Source of the DNA: Pseudomonadota bacterium
GTDB lineage: Bacteria > Bdellovibrionota > Bacteriovoracia > Bacteriovoracales > Bacteriovoracaceae
DNA: 9,321 nucleotides
Direction of reading: 5' to 3'
Assembly (NCBI GenBank): GCA_023432655.1
Contig: JAEYUK010000306.1
Span: 1 to 9,321 of the forward strand
Below the pieces are notes generated by a model. It was not told the origin of the DNA and searched no databases. It saw only the letters and a list, made by a program, of their open reading frames with translations. The position numbers and the translations under genes were made by a program. Of this stretch, positions 1 to 7,146 are shown piece by piece. The stretch's first letter is position 1; each line of letters begins with the position of its first letter.

Positions 1-1908
1 GTTACCTATCGCATAGCTCACATGCTCCTTAACCTGCGAATCCCCGGAAATCAGATTCTTGCCGTAAGTTTTACCAATAAAGCTGCCGCGGAAATGAAAG
101 AAAGGGTTGCCCACTTGGTGGAAGCAAGGGCCCGCCGTGGAATCACTCTCTCTACCTTCCACTCTCTCGGTATCCGGATCCTCAGAGAAGACATCCATCA
201 CTTAGGGTATAACAATCTTTTTACCATCTACGATCAGGCCGATCAGATGAGTATTGTCCGGGAAGGACTAAAAAACTATCGATCAAATAAAAGCTATGAT
301 CGAAGCATCATCATGTCCAAAATTGGTTTTCTCAAAAACCAGGGTATTTCTGCTGACGCTTTTCCCAATAGTAAATTCTACGATCCGGAAAATAACTACG
401 ATGGGGCAACAGAATACGTTTACCATTTTTACCAAGAGAAACTTCAGTTTTGTAATGCTCTTGATTTTGATGACATTCTTTTTTTAGTGGTCCGCCTGTT
501 TACCAACTTTCCGGAAGTAGCGAAAAAATATTCTGAGAGATTTAAATATATCATGATTGATGAGTACCAGGACACGAATAGCCTGCAGTTTGCTCTCATT
601 CAGGCCCTCACCAGCACTCACCAGAATATTTGCGTAGTAGGTGACGATGACCAGGCGATCTACGGTTTCCGAGGTGCCGATATCTCTAACATTTTGAATT
701 TTGAAAAACAGTTCAGTAACACCAAGGTCATTAAGCTAGAAGAAAATTACCGCTCTACTTTTCCGATCCTTAACCTCGCGAACAAAGTCATCAAAGAAAA
801 TACCAATCGAAAAGATAAAACCATGCGGACTTCTCAGACAGAAGGCGCACTTCCTCAATTATGGGCCACAGGTGACTCTGATCACGAGGCTGCGGTCATT
901 GTCGAAGAAATCATAAAACAACAATCCCATAGTATTCCTTTGTCAGAGATAGCGATTCTCTACCGCTCCAACACGCAGGTTCCGCCTATAGAGGATCAAC
1001 TTCGAATCGGACAGGTTCCCTATAAGATTATTGGTGGGCAGAAGTTTTATGAGAAAAAAGAAATTAAAGATATCATCGCGTATCTTTCCTTAATCCAGAA
1101 TCCCAGAGATGAGCTCGCTCTCAGAAGGATTCTTAATGTGCCTAACCGCGGAATCGGCTCGGTCACTCTGAATAAAAACCTGGAAAAGTCTCTGGAGCAA
1201 AAACGCTCACTGTTCCAAATTCTCTGTGATGAGGAAGAGCACGATGGGATCAAATCCTTTATCCAGATCATCAGAAAATACCAGAGGGTCTTTAACGAAA
1301 AGTCCCTCCTCGACTCGATCAACGATCTCATCGAAGACCTTCATTACTATGATTTCATCGAGAAGAGTTATGATCAGGCGAAACTTGCGGCCCGTAAAAA
1401 AGATGACGTCAAAAACTTTATGCTGGCAGCAGATCGCTTTCAGGATCGATACCAGGAAGACGCCACCCTTAAAAACTTTGTCGAGCGACTTCTCCTGGCG
1501 GATTCTCAGGACACTCAGGCACCAGGGGAAGGCTTTAAAAAAAATGAAGTCACTCTTATGACTCTCCACGCTTCAAAGGGTTTGGAGTTTGATCATGTGT
1601 TTTTAGTCGGCATGGAGGAAGAACTTCTTCCTCACAAAAAGACCATCATTGATAATAGTGACATCAATGAAGAACGAAGACTTTGCTATGTTGGCATTAC
1701 CCGTGCTCGAAAGAAATTAATAATGACTTATGCCAAAGAAAGAAAAATCTATGGCAAAATGATTCCAAGATTTAAATCCCGTTTCGTCATAGAACTCCCG
1801 GAGTGCTACAAGGAACTGGATAGAACTAATTTTGGAGATATGACTGAAGAAGAAGTTGTCGATTACAAGAAGAACTTTTTTGGAAGCTTGATGGATAGTC
1901 TTAAATGA
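1..1908 (+). CDS. ATP-dependent DNA helicase, UvrD/Rep/PcrA family (5' end missing)
   Basis: Superfamily 1A 3'-5' DNA helicase, which couples ATP hydrolysis to unwinding in repair or replication restart. The frame is open from base 1 (VTYRIAHMLL...), and these residues match the family just after the Walker A loop, so the true start and motif I (GxGKT) lie upstream; the ATG at 22 is internal. In the 635 visible residues I see motif Ia (FTNKAAAEM, about 24-32), motif II DEYQDTN (187-193), motif III QAIYGFRGA (218-226), motif IV region LEENYRST, motif V TLHASKGLEFDHVF and motif VI RRLCYVGITRARKK. NALDFDD before motif II and the GDDDQ block resemble Rep as much as PcrA. The chain ends soon after motif VI (SLMDSLK), without the long C-terminal extension of PcrA/UvrD, which also suggests a Rep-like length. 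The stop overlaps the next gene's ATG by 4 nt. The family call is very secure; the choice among Rep, UvrD and PcrA is not. Confidence 0.96.
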   Translation, partial: VTYRIAHMLLNLRIPGNQILAVSFTNKAAAEMKERVAHLVEARARRGITLSTFHSLGIRILREDIHHLGYNNLFTIYDQADQMSIVREGLKNYRSNKSYDRSIIMSKIGFLKNQGISADAFPNSKFYDPENNYDGATEYVYHFYQEKLQFCNALDFDDILFLVVRLFTNFPEVAKKYSERFKYIMIDEYQDTNSLQFALIQALTSTHQNICVVGDDDQAIYGFRGADISNILNFEKQFSNTKVIKLEENYRSTFPILNLANKVIKENTNRKDKTMRTSQTEGALPQLWATGDSDHEAAVIVEEIIKQQSHSIPLSEIAILYRSNTQVPPIEDQLRIGQVPYKIIGGQKFYEKKEIKDIIAYLSLIQNPRDELALRRILNVPNRGIGSVTLNKNLEKSLEQKRSLFQILCDEEEHDGIKSFIQIIRKYQRVFNEKSLLDSINDLIEDLHYYDFIEKSYDQAKLAARKKDDVKNFMLAADRFQDRYQEDATLKNFVERLLLADSQDTQAPGEGFKKNEVTLMTLHASKGLEFDHVFLVGMEEELLPHKKTIIDNSDINEERRLCYVGITRARKKLIMTYAKERKIYGKMIPRFKSRFVIELPECYKELDRTNFGDMTEEEVVDYKKNFFGSLMDSLK

Positions 1909-2213
1909 AACTACTAGATTTACTCACCCTTTTTCATAACTGGATCTCTGATAAGGATTTTATCTGGTGGCCTTTCTCATTTCTTCGTCCTGAACCAAAA
2001 GAATTCATCTCGTTCAAACTGACACTCCTCATGACAGCTTGCTTTGGAAGTCTCGCCTTTCTGATGTTCACTGTGCTCGCGATCGCCAATAACGCTTTTA
2101 CGGCGAACTATGCCGTCTCTGTTTTTGTTTCCTGTTTTGTCGGTTTTTTTCTGTGGTTTAATTTAATTACAAAACCACTTTGGAATCGTCGTTCACGTCA
2201 GCTGCAGAGTTAA
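1905..2213 (+). CDS. Small two-helix membrane protein of unknown function
   Basis: A 102-residue protein I do not recognise. The N-terminal third is aromatic-rich and soluble-looking (HNWISDKDFIWWPFSFLRPEP, in part). It is followed by two hydrophobic segments at about residues 38-61 and 68-88, then a basic tail (NRRSRQ). The positive tail and two helices suggest an inner-membrane hairpin with both ends in the cytoplasm. The ATG overlaps the helicase stop as ATGA, so the two genes are almost certainly co-transcribed and translationally coupled; a GGA about 8 nt upstream could serve as the ribosome binding site. No domain or catalytic motif is visible, so the link to the helicase is positional only. 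The coding call rests on the overlap, the sensible hydrophobicity pattern and the absence of a competing frame. Confidence 0.8.
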   Translation: MKLLDLLTLFHNWISDKDFIWWPFSFLRPEPKEFISFKLTLLMTACFGSLAFLMFTVLAIANNAFTANYAVSVFVSCFVGFFLWFNLITKPLWNRRSRQLQS

Positions 2214-2233
2214 AAAAAGGCCATCCCTGGCCT
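2212..2233 (-). terminator. Rho-independent terminator for the minus-strand operon end
   Basis: On the minus strand, AGGCCA-GGGA-TGGCCT forms a perfect 6-bp stem with a 4-nt loop, followed at once by a run of T (the plus-strand A run 2212-2218). It lies about 42 nt past the lipoprotein stop, where a terminator is expected. The T run overlaps the stop codon of the plus-strand membrane gene. On the plus strand the hairpin lacks a following T tract, so it is probably one-directional. The stem is short, hence moderate confidence. Confidence 0.7.
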
Positions 2234-2274
2234 AAGTATCCATCCTTGGAAGACCCCTTCCTGACGGTCAAAAA

Positions 2275-2646
2275 TTATTCTGGAAAAAAGACTTCTTGGT
2301 CACCCACTTCGCCCGTTGTAAAACCAGTGATGGTATACCCGCGTGGCATGTAGATGCCTAAAGTGAGAAATGAAATAAGAATGTCCTGAGGATTCTTATG
2401 CTCGTAGACGATGAGCTTAGACATTCCGTTATATCCTGCACGTCTTACTTCTTCATCGATGTAAACTTCATGATGCTCAGGTTCTACGCCCCAGAAATAA
2501 AAATGGCGGTGGCCAACAATAGAAACTTCTTTTCTGTGATTGGGATTACCTTCAAATGTTACTGGGACTGAATTTTTAGAGCGAAAATGAATGGTCGTGC
2601 AACCACCAAGAGAACCGAGAAGAATAAGGACAGAAAGTATTTTCAT
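2275..2646 (-). CDS. Bor-like small lipoprotein
   Basis: A 123-residue predicted lipoprotein. A short signal peptide (MKILSVLILLGSLGG) ends in the lipobox L-G-G-C, with the lipidated cysteine at residue 16, so it should be anchored in the outer or inner membrane facing the periplasm. The body resembles the Bor/Iss family of phage lambda and enteric plasmids: the GHRHFYFWGV segment corresponds to Bor THHFFVSGI, and ISFLTLGIYMPRGYTITG corresponds to Bor GFITLGIYTPLEARVYC. The C-terminal Cys of Bor is not conserved here. Bor and Iss are linked to serum survival in enterobacteria, but that role cannot be transferred to this host. It lies 45 nt downstream of the last crotonase gene, with a possible promoter of its own in the gap and a terminator behind it. 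The lipoprotein call is strong; the Bor relationship is by eye. Confidence 0.85.
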   Translation of the reverse strand: MKILSVLILLGSLGGCTTIHFRSKNSVPVTFEGNPNHRKEVSIVGHRHFYFWGVEPEHHEVYIDEEVRRAGYNGMSKLIVYEHKNPQDILISFLTLGIYMPRGYTITGFTTGEVGDQEVFFPE

Positions 2647-2653
2647 AACCTTA

Positions 2654-2682
2654 ATTCTTAAGGCGTTAACTTATCTTGTCAA
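2654..2682 (-). promoter_or_regulatory. Candidate sigma70 promoter of the lipoprotein gene
   Basis: The minus strand reads TTGACA (2682-2677), a perfect -35 box, then a 17-nt spacer, then AAGAAT (2659-2654, 4 of 6 matches to TATAAT). The -10 box ends only 7 nt before the lipoprotein ATG, so transcription would start at or within a base or two of the start codon, giving a leaderless or nearly leaderless message. Alternatively the gene is simply read through from the operon. Sequence match only. Confidence 0.4.
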
Positions 2683-2691
2683 AAATTATTT

Positions 2692-3507
2692 TCAGTAATG
2701 ATCAAAGCTTGGACGTTTTTTCTCAAGCATTCCATCTAAGGCCTTAAAGTGGTCCGACGAGCGTTGAGTGATTCCTTGGTAAGCGGCCATGAGTTCAAGA
2801 TGAGAAACAAGGTCGTTTTGGTAGGCGTGTATGACTGCCTTCTTAGTCATCTGAAGAGCAATGGGTGGAAGTTCTGCTAATTTGTCGGCCAACTCTTCCG
2901 TTCTTTTTTCTAGTTCGCTCGGTAGGACCACTTCATTTACGAGACCTATTTTCAAAGCTTCTTCAGCGGTCACATTTTTACAAGTAAGAAACATCTCCAT
3001 CGCTTTTCCAAAACCAATCAGACGAGTTAAGAAAAAGGCTCCCCCATCACCGGGAACCAAACCAACGCGAGCAAAGGTTTCTGCAAAAATCGCAGCTGAT
3101 CCGGCAATACGAAGGTCACACATGGCCGCGAGATCGCACCCGGCCCCAACTGCGGCCCCATTAACCATGGCAATGAGCGGAGTCTTCAATTGGGAAATAG
3201 TTAGTGGGATTTGTTGAATTCCTGCCTGATAAGCTTCCCGAAGCTGATTAGACTCTCCAGCAAACATGCCAGACTTATCTTTCATCGCCTTAATGTCACC
3301 GCCGGCACAGAAATTCTTTCCGGCCCCGGTAATCACAATGACTCGAATCGAATTATCAATATCCGCGTGTTTTAAAACCTCTACCAGAGCGTTTACCATT
3401 TCAATGGAATAGGCATTACTCGCCTCTGGGCGATTAAGAGTAATCCACAGGGTGCTATTTTTTTTATGAGCTACGAGGTCAGTATAAGGTTTCAAATAAG
3501 GTGTCAT
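2692..3507 (-). CDS. Enoyl-CoA hydratase/isomerase (crotonase) family protein
   Basis: A 271-residue crotonase-fold protein acting on an acyl-CoA thioester. The oxyanion-hole segments are present: NFCAGGD (residues 66-72) and NGAAVGAGCD (116-125). The two catalytic glutamates of classical enoyl-CoA hydratase (rat Glu144 and Glu164) align with Asp125 and Phe145, so ordinary crotonyl-CoA hydration is doubtful. The loop that follows (GLVPGDGGAFFL, 149-160) resembles PaaG-like and other divergent crotonases. The C-terminal EKKRPSFD is typical of the family. It is the sixth gene of the liu-type operon; its ATG overlaps the HMG-CoA lyase stop as ATGA (3504-3507), with AGGA just upstream. Leucine breakdown needs only one hydratase, which the operon already has, so this one may serve an isomerase, a short-chain acyl-CoA or a different branched-chain step. 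Family certain, substrate unknown. Confidence 0.93.
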   Translation of the reverse strand: MTPYLKPYTDLVAHKKNSTLWITLNRPEASNAYSIEMVNALVEVLKHADIDNSIRVIVITGAGKNFCAGGDIKAMKDKSGMFAGESNQLREAYQAGIQQIPLTISQLKTPLIAMVNGAAVGAGCDLAAMCDLRIAGSAAIFAETFARVGLVPGDGGAFFLTRLIGFGKAMEMFLTCKNVTAEEALKIGLVNEVVLPSELEKRTEELADKLAELPPIALQMTKKAVIHAYQNDLVSHLELMAAYQGITQRSSDHFKALDGMLEKKRPSFDHY

Positions 3508-4406
3508 ACATTTCCTGTACTAAAATAGGCCTTTAAAAATTTTGATTCCGTAGACCTTCCAATTTTTTCCAGAATAAAACGAGAAGCTGCCGCTAGTTTA
3601 TGAATATCGACACCTGTATCTAATCCCAAAGAATTCAGAAGGTACCAAACATCCTCAGTGGCAACGTTTCCAGTGGCCCCTTTCGCGTAAGGGCACCCTC
3701 CCAGACCTCCGGCCGAAGAATCGAAGGTCGTGATTTCTTCTTCCAGCGAAGCATAGATATTTGTCAAGGCCATGCCGCGTGTATCATGGAAGTGCATCGC
3801 GAGTTTCCCGACAGGAAACTCTGATTTCATAGCGCGAATGTAACTTCTGACCTGCATAGGGACGGCCACGCCAATAGTATCTCCGACTGAAACTTCATAC
3901 ACACCTAGTTCAAAGAGTCTCTTCGTTACAGAAATGAGTTTTTTCACATCCATAGTGCCCTCATAAGGACAACCAAAGGCCGTAGAAACATAGCCCCGAA
4001 CCAGAATATTATCTTTTTTGGCTTCCTGGGCGACTTCTTGCATTCGCTCAAAGCTCTCGTCTACTGTGGCATTGATATTTTTCTTCGTGAACGAATCTGA
4101 TGTAGCCGTAAAGAGAGCTATCTCTTTTACGCCTAACTTTTTTGCTGTCTCATACCCTTTAAGATTTGGTACCAGACACGGAAACGAAATCCCGTGTCCT
4201 GATAGCTCATTTTTCACCTGGGTAAAAAGTTCGGTAGCATCTGCCATTTGCGGGATCGCCGGCGCTTTCACAAAACTTGTGACTTCAATCGACTTAAGGC
4301 CGCTTTCTGCTAACCCCTTAATGAAGTTAAATTTATCGCTAGTCTGAAGAATAGTTTTCTCGTTCTGAAGACCATCGCGAGGTCCAACCTCAACTAACCT
4401 GATCAT
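3504..4406 (-). CDS. liuE: Hydroxymethylglutaryl-CoA lyase
   Basis: Cleaves HMG-CoA into acetyl-CoA and acetoacetate, the last step of leucine degradation, in the cytoplasm. The 300-residue length is that of bacterial lyases, and the active site is complete: Arg10-Asp11 in GPRDGLQNE, Glu41 in EVTSF, the metal ligands His205 and His207 in MHFHDTRG, the catalytic Cys238 in GGLGGCPYAKGATGN, and Asn247. These align with human Arg41, Asp42, Glu72, His233, His235, Cys266 and Asn275. The start at 4406 overlaps the biotin carrier stop as ATGA and has GAGG 7 nt upstream, so translational coupling is likely. The neighbouring MCC subunits and methylglutaconyl-CoA hydratase make leucine/isovalerate catabolism the clear role, although the family also serves ketogenesis. 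Symbol by homology to the Pseudomonas liu cluster. Confidence 0.96.
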   Translation of the reverse strand: MIRLVEVGPRDGLQNEKTILQTSDKFNFIKGLAESGLKSIEVTSFVKAPAIPQMADATELFTQVKNELSGHGISFPCLVPNLKGYETAKKLGVKEIALFTATSDSFTKKNINATVDESFERMQEVAQEAKKDNILVRGYVSTAFGCPYEGTMDVKKLISVTKRLFELGVYEVSVGDTIGVAVPMQVRSYIRAMKSEFPVGKLAMHFHDTRGMALTNIYASLEEEITTFDSSAGGLGGCPYAKGATGNVATEDVWYLLNSLGLDTGVDIHKLAAASRFILEKIGRSTESKFLKAYFSTGNV

Positions 4407-4888
4407 TCTGAAACCTCGGCCAGAACTACTCCTCCCTGGACAAGTTCGCCCACTTTGTGATGAATCTTTTTCACCACTCCATCTTTGTCCGAGCGGATAG
4501 AATGTTCCATTTTCATCGCTTCTAAAATCAGAATAGGTTCACCTTTTTTTACTTCACTTCCCACTTCTTTGATGATTTTAAAAATCTTTCCAGGCATCGG
4601 TGAAGTAAGACCGCCAGCATGAGCTCCGGCTTTTTTCATTTTTTTAGCGGCCGCTGTAGCAATGGCTTCCTTACCGTTAGCAATCACCATGGCCTCACCA
4701 TCTTTATTAGGAGTTCCCACAGCTGCTTTAAATCTTCCCCCATTATCAAGGATAAGCTCCGGTCCCTCTTTTCCAATCAGAAGATAGGTATAACTTTTTC
4801 CATTGAGTGAGAAAGTAACGCTGTCTCCAGCATGCTTATAATCTTGAACCTTCACTTCCTGGCCATTAATTGTAAAAATTTTTTCCAT
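4403..4888 (-). CDS. Biotin carrier protein of methylcrotonyl-CoA carboxylase
   Basis: A 161-residue protein carrying the biotin that shuttles carboxyl groups between the biotin carboxylase and the MCC beta carboxyltransferase. Residues 1-65 are beta-rich and match the C-terminal part of the BT linker domain of MCC alpha chains. Residues 70-93 form an Ala/Lys-rich flexible hinge. Residues 95-159 are a biotinyl domain with TSPMPGKI and the biotinylation site EAMKMEH, biotin going on Lys126. It begins 1 nt after the carboxylase stop (TAG-T-ATG), with AGGA 6 nt before the ATG, so it can start on its own. In most bacteria this sequence is the C-terminus of a fused alpha subunit. Its N-terminus has no independent start domain, so it looks like a fission product or the downstream half of a frameshifted alpha gene. 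Confidence 0.93.
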   Translation of the reverse strand: MEKIFTINGQEVKVQDYKHAGDSVTFSLNGKSYTYLLIGKEGPELILDNGGRFKAAVGTPNKDGEAMVIANGKEAIATAAAKKMKKAGAHAGGLTSPMPGKIFKIIKEVGSEVKKGEPILILEAMKMEHSIRSDKDGVVKKIHHKVGELVQGGVVLAEVSE

Positions 4889-4894
4889 ACTAAT

Positions 4895-4898
4895 TCCT
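4895..4898 (-). promoter_or_regulatory. Ribosome binding site deciding the biotin carrier start
   Basis: AGGA on the minus strand, 6 nt before ATG 4888 and inside the last codons of the carboxylase gene. It supports independent translation of the carrier and argues against a simple frameshift error at this junction. The carrier frame is closed by a stop a few codons further upstream, so no longer start is possible. Confidence 0.6.
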
Positions 4899-5768
4899 AA
4901 ACCCTACAAGTTCAGTCCAAGGGTTTCTGAGTATTTGAGATCCGGCAGTCACAGTTCTTTTCTTATCACTGAAACTAAGAGCTCCGATAATATCGGCCAA
5001 ATCGTGATCACTTAAGTCACGGGCCATAAGATCTTTTTTAAAATCAGGAATAAAATGGGTATGCGTGTGACCCGCCACGAATTCTTTATGAGCAAGGATG
5101 CGCTTTAAATAATCTCGATTGGTCTTAACTCCCAAAAATAATACTTCATCCAGGCTAGAGATTGTTTTGGAAATCGCAATATCGCGGGTCTCGCCCCAAA
5201 CCACCAGTTTAGCAAGCATCGGATCGTAGTTTACTCCCACCTCTGTTCCATCAAGAAAACCGCAATCAAGCCGCACATCGCGAAGACTAGGAGTTCCGAT
5301 GCGGTCAATCTTCCCAATGGATGGCATAAAGTCCTGATCCGGGTCTTCCGCGTAAATTCGGCATTCAATGGCGTGACCTGATTGCTTGATGTCACTTTGC
5401 TTTAAGGGAAGCTTATCCCCCTGGGCCACCATGATCTGATAATTAACGAGATCATGACCTGTGACCATCTCGGTTACCGGGTGCTCCACCTGAAGCCGGG
5501 TATTCATTTCCATAAAATAGAAACTACCGTCCTGGGCCATGATGAATTCAACAGTTCCAGCTCCTCGGTAGTTAATTCCCTTAGCAATCTCAACTGCTGT
5601 CTCACAAACTTTTAATCTTAGTTCCTGAGACATATTAGGTGCCGGAGTTTCTTCTACGACTTTTTGATAGCGACGCTGAATAGAGCATTCTCTTTCAAAA
5701 AAATGGAGATGATTCCCGTGAGTGTCACTCATGAGCTGAACTTCAATATGACGGGGATTTAAAACGTA

Positions 5769-5771
5769 TTA
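5769..5771 (-). other. In-frame premature stop TAA in biotin carboxylase
   Basis: The minus strand reads GTG TTA ATT GAA TAA TAC GTT, giving V-L-I-E-stop-Y-V, where the family has V-L-I-E-K-Y-L/V. A single change at base 5771 (AAA or GAA to TAA) explains it. Reading resumes in the same frame with conserved NPRHIEVQ, so there is no frameshift. Confidence 0.95.
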
Positions 5772-6370
5772 TTCAATTAACACTTTATCAGAGGAAAAAG
5801 ATTTAAGCCCCTCAGACTTGGCCCCACGAATCCCTTCCATTAGTTCCGAATCGTTATGAACGATTCTCATGCCTTTACCGCCGCCACCGGCCGAAGCTTT
5901 AATGAGAACCGGGTAGCCAATTTTCTTCGCTTCTTGAGCGAGATTTTCATCACTCTGATCATCACCATGATAGCCTGGAGTCAAAGGAACCTTTATTTTC
6001 TCCAGCGCTTTTTTAGATCCAATCTTATCTCCCATGAGAACAATCGATTCAGGAGTCGGACCGATGAAAATAATTCCGGAACTTTCCACCAGACGAGCAA
6101 ACTCTTCATTTTCAGAGAGAAACCCATATCCCGGATGGATGGCATCCGCGCCGGATTTTTTAGCAATATCGATGAGTTTTTTCTTATTGAGATAAGTTTC
6201 AGAAAGCGCCCCACTCCCCAGGGAATAGGATTCATCAGCGTAAAGAGCATGAGGTAAATTCTTATCGTCTTCAGCATAAACCGTAACGACCTTGATTCCC
6301 ATTTCTCTTGCTGTTTTTAAAACTCTTAAAGCAATTTCGCCGCGGTTAGCGACCATTATTTTTTTAATTT

Positions 6371-7144
6371 TCATGCTTTCATCCAGGCAGGTTTATCTTT
6401 TTCAAGAAGAGCGCGCATCCCTTCTTGCCCCTCAGCACTGACTCTTCTTTCAGTAATCATCTGGCAGGTAAAGTCTTCTGACGCTTTGAGATTTTTCATC
6501 ACACCACGTATGAGTTTTTTTGCTTCTTTCGCGGCGACGGGCCCTGCGGCAAGAAACTTCTTTTTTACTTCTTCAATTTTTAAATCCAGATCCTGTCCGC
6601 TCACAACAACTTCATGCACGAGCCCCATTCTCTGGGCTTCAATCGCCCCAAAACGCTCTCCGGAGAGCATCCAGGCACGAGCATTACTTTCACCAATTTT
6701 GGAAATACAGTAAGGAGAAATGACTGCCGGAATAAGTCCTAAGCGAACTTCGGTAAAACCCATAAGAGCATTATCTGCAGCGACAACGTAATCGCAAACG
6801 CTCACAAGCCCCACTCCACCACCAAGCGCATGACCATTGATTCTTCCAATCACTGGAACATCACATTCATTTATGGCCGAAAACATGCGCGCCAGACGTT
6901 TTGAGTCCTGGAAGTTTTCTTCTTTAGTGTAATCCTTCATCGCTTTCATCCAGTTAAGATCAGCTCCTGCACAGAAGCTATTTCCTTTACCAGATAAAAT
7001 AATGAGTCTTTCATCTTTAAATGATTCAAAGAGAGTAATCATCTCTTCAATTAATTCAGCATTAAAAGCGTTATGAAGATCGGGTCGATTTAACCAAACT
7101 TCTTTAACACCCTTTTCTTTTTCAATCACTTCAATGTATTTCAT
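6371..7144 (-). CDS. liuC: 3-methylglutaconyl-CoA hydratase
   Basis: Hydrates 3-methylglutaconyl-CoA to HMG-CoA, the step between MCC and HMG-CoA lyase. The 257-residue crotonase-fold protein has oxyanion-hole segments FCAGADLNWM (57-66) and NGHALGGG (103-110) and the LiuC signature FTEVRLGLIPAVISPY (130-145). Glu132 aligns with catalytic Glu164 of enoyl-CoA hydratase, while the Glu144 position is Gly112. The one-glutamate arrangement GGGVGLV is usual for LiuC-type enzymes and separates it from classical hydratases. It starts 2 nt after the MCC beta stop with AGGA 8 nt upstream, and its own stop overlaps the carboxylase start as ATGA. Placement between MCC beta and MCC alpha matches liuB-liuC-liuD order in other proteobacteria. 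Confidence 0.93.
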   Translation of the reverse strand: MKYIEVIEKEKGVKEVWLNRPDLHNAFNAELIEEMITLFESFKDERLIILSGKGNSFCAGADLNWMKAMKDYTKEENFQDSKRLARMFSAINECDVPVIGRINGHALGGGVGLVSVCDYVVAADNALMGFTEVRLGLIPAVISPYCISKIGESNARAWMLSGERFGAIEAQRMGLVHEVVVSGQDLDLKIEEVKKKFLAAGPVAAKEAKKLIRGVMKNLKASEDFTCQMITERRVSAEGQEGMRALLEKDKPAWMKA

Positions 7145-7146
7145 GA

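Larger units (their letters stand above)
4890..6374 (-). pseudogene. liuD: Biotin carboxylase subunit of methylcrotonyl-CoA carboxylase, broken by a nonsense codon
   Basis: ATP-dependent carboxylation of biotin, first half-reaction of MCC. The 494-codon frame is uninterrupted except for one TAA at codon 202 (5769-5771). Everything else is conserved. The N-terminal part (codons 1-201) has VANRGEIA, Lys117, Lys159 and the ATP loop SAGGGGKG; the C-terminal part has Lys238, Glu276, EMNTRLQVEHPVTE with Glu289, Asn291, Arg293 and Glu297, and Arg339. Numbering almost coincides with E. coli AccC, and the stop replaces AccC Lys202, an adenine-binding residue. The first piece would be 201 residues and lack the main catalytic residues. 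The second could only start at ATG 5732 (codon 215), which has no good ribosome binding site. The start overlaps the hydratase stop as ATGA (6371-6374). The C-terminus (NPWTELVGFRN) ends inside the BT linker domain of fused MCC alpha. Fresh nonsense mutation or sequence error; function is lost if real. Confidence 0.9.

Noticed and set aside
1047..1569. Open frames of 94, 120 and 111 residues on both strands inside the helicase gene
   Set aside because: They lie over conserved helicase motif coding, with no family likeness or ribosome binding sites; they are shadows.
2248..2261. Second hairpin GGAAG-ACCC-CTTCC near the terminator
   Set aside because: A 5-bp stem with no T run on either strand; a terminator is not supported.
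4890..5732. C-terminal carboxylase piece as an independent gene starting at ATG 5732
   Set aside because: The ATG is an in-frame codon within a conserved domain, has no good ribosome binding site, and the piece would lack half of the ATP-grasp fold.
5769..5771. Stop codon recoding (selenocysteine, pyrrolysine or read-through)
   Set aside because: The codon is TAA, whereas selenocysteine uses TGA and pyrrolysine uses TAG. No adjacent recoding element is seen, and the family has lysine there.
5993..6277. Open frames on both strands over the carboxylase N-terminal part
   Set aside because: The conserved biotin carboxylase frame explains this DNA, and the other frames encode low-complexity, unlikely proteins.
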